Source of the DNA: Acholeplasmatales bacterium
Lineage (GTDB): Bacteria > Bacillota_I > Bacilli_A > ML615J-28 > CAG-313
Length of the DNA: 64,000 nt
Assembly (NCBI GenBank): GCA_003539625.1
Contig: DPOU01000008.1
Location: 26,093-90,092, forward strand
Direction: 5' to 3'
The notes beneath the pieces were generated by a model that saw only the letters and a program-made list of their open reading frames with translations, did not search any database and was not told the DNA's origin. Of this stretch, positions 60,899 to 64,000 are shown one piece after another. How positions within the stretch are numbered: the stretch's first letter is position 1; each line of letters starts with the position of its first letter. Position numbers and translations under genes: made by a program.

Positions 60899-61315
60899 AT
60901 GTATAATCACATAAACTTTTTTGACCTAAATAAATTAGGCCAAAATAAAAATCAATTAGAAAAAACAAATATTGAAATTGTAACACCTATTGAAGCATTA
61001 TCTAAAGGAAATATGGATAAAAACTTATATAACCAATTTGAAAACTATCAACCAGTATTATTAAACAAAAATAATCCTAATGATATGTTGAAAGCTTATA
61101 ATTTCATGCTAATTGATTTACAACTTTATTTAGATGTTCATCCTGAAGATGAAAATGTAAAAGAACTATTCAATGAATATGTTAGAAGATGGCATGAAAC
61201 AAAAGAAAATGTTCAAAAAATCAATGGACCTTTGTATCTTGCTTCAACAGCTGATTCTCAAAATTTAAATTGGGATTGGCAAAAAAAATGGCCTTTTGAG
61301 GGGAAGATGAACTAA
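60899..61315 (+). CDS. cotJB: CotJB-domain protein
   Basis: 138 residues. The C-terminal half matches CotJB of Bacillus: NFMLIDLQLYLDVHPEDENV near 76, YVRRWHETKENVQKINGPL near 104, and a Trp-rich end (NWDWQKKWPFEG). The N-terminal half is not found in Bacillus CotJB as I know it. In spore formers CotJB/CotJC are inner coat proteins made in the mother cell; here no other sporulation gene is in view. A promoter-like TATAAT (60875) and TTGGAGG precede it. The stop overlaps the cotJC start. Confidence 0.85.
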   Translation: MYNHINFFDLNKLGQNKNQLEKTNIEIVTPIEALSKGNMDKNLYNQFENYQPVLLNKNNPNDMLKAYNFMLIDLQLYLDVHPEDENVKELFNEYVRRWHETKENVQKINGPLYLASTADSQNLNWDWQKKWPFEGKMN

Positions 61316-61872
61316 TGGTAGCTTATTTAAAAATGTTAGAGTATCCTTTAAACATCACAAAAAAAGACTTAAAAATGGCTAAATTAATTGCAAGCCAATA
61401 TGGCGGTCCTCAAGGAGAACTTGGTGCCGCAATCCGTTATTTAAATCAAAGATTAACAATGCCAGATGATTATGGTAGAAGTCTATTAAATGATATAGGA
61501 ATAGAAGAACTAGCACATATCGAAATGTTACAAACAATGATGATGATGTTAATGAAAGATGCAACTATTGAAGAAATAAAAGCAGCAGGTTTAGAAAACC
61601 ATTATACAGAACATGGGAAAGATATCTTCCCTGAAAATGAATCTGGTGTATCATTTACAACCGATTATATATCTTCAACTGGAGATGTAATCGCAAATAT
61701 AGTTGAAGATATGGCAGCAGAACAAAAAGCAAGAGCAATTTATGAAAATTTAATTAGGTTAACTGATAATGAAGAAGTACTACAACCCCTATTGTTTTTA
61801 AGACAACGGGAAATAGTACATTATCAAAGATTTAAAGAATTATTAGAACATTACAAAAAAATGGGTTATTAA
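61315..61872 (+). CDS. cotJC: CotJC-like manganese catalase family protein
   Basis: 185-residue ferritin-like four-helix protein of the Mn-catalase family, which dismutates hydrogen peroxide. The metal ligands are spread as expected: QGELGAAIRYLNQR near 38 (Glu), IGIEELAHIEMLQT near 62 (Glu, Glu and His), then MAAEQKARAIYENLIR near 137 (Glu) and FLRQREIVHYQRFKELL near 163 (Glu and His). It shares the LEYPL start and GGPQGEL motif of CotJC. Coupled to cotJB by a TAATG overlap. Likely a peroxide-protective enzyme whether or not the organism sporulates. Confidence 0.9.
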   Translation: MVAYLKMLEYPLNITKKDLKMAKLIASQYGGPQGELGAAIRYLNQRLTMPDDYGRSLLNDIGIEELAHIEMLQTMMMMLMKDATIEEIKAAGLENHYTEHGKDIFPENESGVSFTTDYISSTGDVIANIVEDMAAEQKARAIYENLIRLTDNEEVLQPLLFLRQREIVHYQRFKELLEHYKKMGY

Positions 61873-61981
61873 AAAACACAAGCAATTATCTGTATTTTTA
61901 AAAGAAAAAATAGTATAATAAATATGTTATTAGAAATTAGGAATAATAACAAATCTATAAGAATATGAGGAAAAGAGATTT

Positions 61982-62449
61982 ATGGCAAAACTTAAAAATG
62001 TTAACAAAAATTTAGTTAATGCAATCCTATACATCTTAGTAGGTATCTTATTCATTATTTTCAAAGGTAGCGTATTAAATTGGTTATTTACAATCGTAGG
62101 TATCCTATTTATAGTATTTGGTGTTATTGATGTTTTAAATAAAAATCTTACATCAGGTGTTGTTAGTATCGCTATTGGTATTGTATTAATTTTAGGCGGA
62201 TGGTTATTCGTTGAAATCGTGCTAATCGTATTTGGTGTATTAATCGCAGTTAAAGGTGTAATTGCATTATTAGATGCAGTTAAAGCAAAGAACGTTGCAA
62301 ATATTTTGGTTGCCGTAGTTACTGTTGCTGTTGGCGTTATGCTAATAATCAGTAAATGGGTAATGTTAGACTGGTTCTTTATTGCTTTAGGTGTCATCTT
62401 CATCATTAATGGTGCATTAGCATTATTTGGCAAAAAACTAGTTAAATAA
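61982..62449 (+). CDS. DUF308/HdeD-like membrane protein, second copy
   Basis: 155 residues with six tightly packed helices and short turns (IFKGSVLNWL, LNKNLTSGVV, ISKWVMLDWF). The three-hairpin repeat (ILYILVGILFIIF, IAIGIVLILGGW, VAVGVMLIISKW) is the DUF308 pattern, as in the gene at 57118, although sequence identity is low and the C-terminal tail is short (GKKLVK). It has a -10 TATAAT-like site (61915) and its own terminator. Function unknown. Confidence 0.82.
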   Translation: MAKLKNVNKNLVNAILYILVGILFIIFKGSVLNWLFTIVGILFIVFGVIDVLNKNLTSGVVSIAIGIVLILGGWLFVEIVLIVFGVLIAVKGVIALLDAVKAKNVANILVAVVTVAVGVMLIISKWVMLDWFFIALGVIFIINGALALFGKKLVK

Positions 62450-62462
62450 GAAAAGAAAAAAG

Positions 62463-62487
62463 ATCCACTTTGAAGTGGATTTTTTTC
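62463..62487 (+). terminator. intrinsic terminator after the second DUF308 gene
   Basis: ATCCAC/GTGGAT with extra A-T pairs (ATCCACTT/AAGTGGAT), very small loop, T8 tail. Confidence 0.88.
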
Positions 62488-62575
62488 TTAATTTATCTTA
62501 AAAAAGCAATACTCTTTCCAAACAATTTAACATAATAAAATATACAATTTTTTAGTAAAAAAAATATGCAAAATC

Positions 62576-62605
62576 TTGTTATAAATACATAAAAAATGTT
62601 ATAAT
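62576..62605 (+). promoter_or_regulatory. promoter of the Sel1-repeat gene
   Basis: TTGTTA (62576-62581), 18-bp spacer with TG before the -10, TATAAT (62600-62605). A leader of about 60 bases contains a TCTACA/TGTAGA pairing. Confidence 0.75.
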
Positions 62606-62674
62606 TAAACACGTCTACATTAGAGAAAGTTTTGTAGATAATTTAGAATAAAAAAACTAGTGAAGGGAAAAATT

Positions 62675-63931
62675 ATGGCAAAGAAAGAAATTTTAGAAAA
62701 CAATGAAAACCAATTGACTAAGGAAGAAAAGTATCAACTTGCAAAAGAATGCTTTGAAAAAGAAGATTATGAACAAGCAGTAAGTTTTTATGAACAAGCT
62801 GCAAAATTAGACTGCGCAGATGCAGAATATGAATTAGCACAATTATATCAAGCTGGTGTAGGAGTTGCTAAAGACGAGAAGAAAGCTGCATATTATTTTG
62901 AACTTGCAGCAATGTTAGAACACGCAGAAGCACAAAATGCGATTGGAGATTGTTTCTATTATGGACAAGGCGTGCCAAGAAACTATAAAAAGGCTGTTTA
63001 TTGGTATAGACAAGCCGCAAATAAAGGACATGAATATGCACTTGAAAGTATAGCAAATTGCTATTATCGCGGTGAAGGTGTAGTTCAAAATTATGAACAA
63101 GCAATTAAATATTTCACTGAAGCAGCTGAAAAAGGAAGCGTTTGGGCTAACTACTATTTAGGTGAATGTTATTACTACGCAAAAGGTGTAGAAAAAGATG
63201 AAGTAAAAGCTGCTGAATATTATACAAAAGCTGCAGAAGCAGGAAATACACTTGCACAATCAAGTTTAGGTGATTGCTATTTCTATGGTAATGGTGTAGC
63301 TAAAGATTTTGAACAAGCTGTTAAATACTATACAATGGCTGCAGATTCAGGAAATGAATGGGCTTTAAATAAATTAGCAAATTGCTATTACTATGGCGAT
63401 GGTGTAGAACAAGATGAAGCTAAAGCAATTGAATACTTTACTAAATCTGCAGAAGCAGGTAATAAAAATTCAATGTGCCGTTTAGGTGATTGCTACTACT
63501 ATGGTAGAGGTGCTGAACAAAACTACGAAAAAGCATTTGAATACTATACAATGGCTGCAGAAGCAGGACATAACGTTGCTAAATGTAATTTAGGTAACTG
63601 CTATTTTAACGGTTATGGTGTAGAACAAAACTATGAAAAAGCAGTTGAATTATATTTACAAGCTGCAGAACAAAATGTTGAAAGTGCATATAACAAATTA
63701 GGTGATTGCTATACATATGGTTATGGTGTAGAACAAAACTATGAAAAAGCAATTGAATGGTATACAAAGGCCGCTGAAAAAGGTAATGCATGGGCCCAAG
63801 ACAATCTTGGTAGTTTCTATGAATATGGAAAAGGCGTTGAAAAAGATATTAACAAAGCAATTGAATGGTATACAAAGGCTGCTTCAAAAGGCAACAAACA
63901 CGCTAATACACGTCTTTCAAGATTAAAATAA
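62675..63931 (+). CDS. Sel1-like (TPR-related) repeat protein
   Basis: 418 residues from the ATG at 62675 (GAAGGGA before it; a GTG at 62660 is rejected). After a helical start and one TPR-like unit, ten Sel1 repeats of 36 residues run to the C-terminus, each like A-x-x-x-L-G-D-C-Y-Y-Y-G-x-G-V-E-x-(D/N)-(Y/E)-x-K-A-(I/V)-(E/K)-(W/Y)-Y-T-x-A-A-E-x-G-N. There is no signal peptide, so it is cytoplasmic. Sel1 solenoids bind proteins, often as scaffolds in signalling. The repeats are very regular, and almost every one carries a Cys in the same helix. A terminator follows. Confidence 0.92.
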   Translation: MAKKEILENNENQLTKEEKYQLAKECFEKEDYEQAVSFYEQAAKLDCADAEYELAQLYQAGVGVAKDEKKAAYYFELAAMLEHAEAQNAIGDCFYYGQGVPRNYKKAVYWYRQAANKGHEYALESIANCYYRGEGVVQNYEQAIKYFTEAAEKGSVWANYYLGECYYYAKGVEKDEVKAAEYYTKAAEAGNTLAQSSLGDCYFYGNGVAKDFEQAVKYYTMAADSGNEWALNKLANCYYYGDGVEQDEAKAIEYFTKSAEAGNKNSMCRLGDCYYYGRGAEQNYEKAFEYYTMAAEAGHNVAKCNLGNCYFNGYGVEQNYEKAVELYLQAAEQNVESAYNKLGDCYTYGYGVEQNYEKAIEWYTKAAEKGNAWAQDNLGSFYEYGKGVEKDINKAIEWYTKAASKGNKHANTRLSRLK

Positions 63932-63944
63932 TAAATGTTAATAG

Positions 63945-63981
63945 ACTAGGTTATTTCTTTATTGAAGTAACCTAGTTTTTT
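63945..63981 (+). terminator. intrinsic terminator after the Sel1 gene
   Basis: ACTAGGTTATTTC/GAAGTAACCTAGT (13 bp with one wobble) around TTTATT, then T6. Confidence 0.9.
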
Positions 63982-64000
63982 ATAAACATAAATTATAAAA

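Noticed and set aside
61930..62433. A 167-residue minus-strand open frame opposite the second DUF308 gene
   Set aside because: Thr/Ile/Asn-rich mirror of a hydrophobic coding sequence; no start signals.
62675..63931. Regular repeats read as a possible CRISPR or tandem DNA array
   Set aside because: The period is 108 bases in frame with a conserved Sel1 protein repeat; the DNA copies vary at third positions.
1..64000. Mycoplasma-type genetic code (TGA as Trp)
   Set aside because: Several well-supported genes end in TGA (murB, the acidic protein) and Trp is encoded by TGG throughout; wall genes are present.
1..64000. Insertion sequences, prophage, CRISPR-Cas, restriction or toxin-antitoxin systems, tRNA or rRNA genes
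   Set aside because: I found no transposase, integrase, Cas, methylase or phage structural motif, and no cloverleaf with a TTC-x-A-x-x arm.

Overview
The window is about 64 kb of very AT-rich DNA from a low-GC Gram-positive (Firmicutes/Bacilli-type) bacterium, most like the uncultured gut Bacilli that sit near the Mollicutes. It has a wall (FtsW-MurG-MurB, peptidoglycan amidases), many lipoproteins with 'LTSC/TSC' lipoboxes, AGGAGG-type ribosome binding sites, tadA next to a short SRP RNA, ThiT under a TPP riboswitch, and CotJB/CotJC homologues. TGA is used as a stop (for example at the ends of murB and of the acidic gene at 12684), so the Mycoplasma genetic code does not apply. Taxonomy is inferred from gene content only.

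Layout: 1-17.4 kb is mixed housekeeping: hisS (5' cut by the window edge), a membrane EEP phosphodiesterase, a processive glycosyltransferase, a PII-like protein plus cation/proton antiporter, a TtcA-family tRNA thiolase, a 6S-like RNA, GNAT, PepF, RmuC, an XRE regulator with an acidic repeat partner, thiT with its riboswitch, a CHAP-domain lipoprotein, a PASTA-like/nuclease lipoprotein and a HAD phosphatase. 17.5-32.6 kb holds an amidase lipoprotein coupled to psuG, an ECF sigma/anti-sigma/lipoprotein module, tdk-tadA-SRP RNA, an SGNH-hydrolase lipoprotein and two tandem paralogous surface proteins. 32.6-41.8 kb is dnaE with a sugar-phosphate operon (ROK kinase, phosphohexomutase, pgi), then tgt and a lipoprotein.

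41.9-56.4 kb is the outstanding region: a SipW/TasA-like surface-fibre locus with two SipW-type signal peptidases, a TasA-like major subunit behind a folded leader, a membrane-anchored TasA-like protein with a cytoplasmic domain, a 756-residue TasA-like protein with a repeat insertion, two further secreted proteins and a 2259-residue beta-helix surface protein. A CcpA-like cre site, several GGTATACC palindromes and competing RNA hairpins sit in its non-coding gaps. I propose it builds an extracellular fibre or matrix whose components are processed by the two dedicated signal peptidases.

56.4-64 kb returns to wall synthesis (ftsW-murG-murB, with murB apparently starting at a non-canonical AUA/AUU codon), a TetR regulator, two DUF308/HdeD-like membrane proteins, cotJB-cotJC and a Sel1-repeat protein. 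I saw no tRNA, rRNA operon, CRISPR array, transposase or phage gene.
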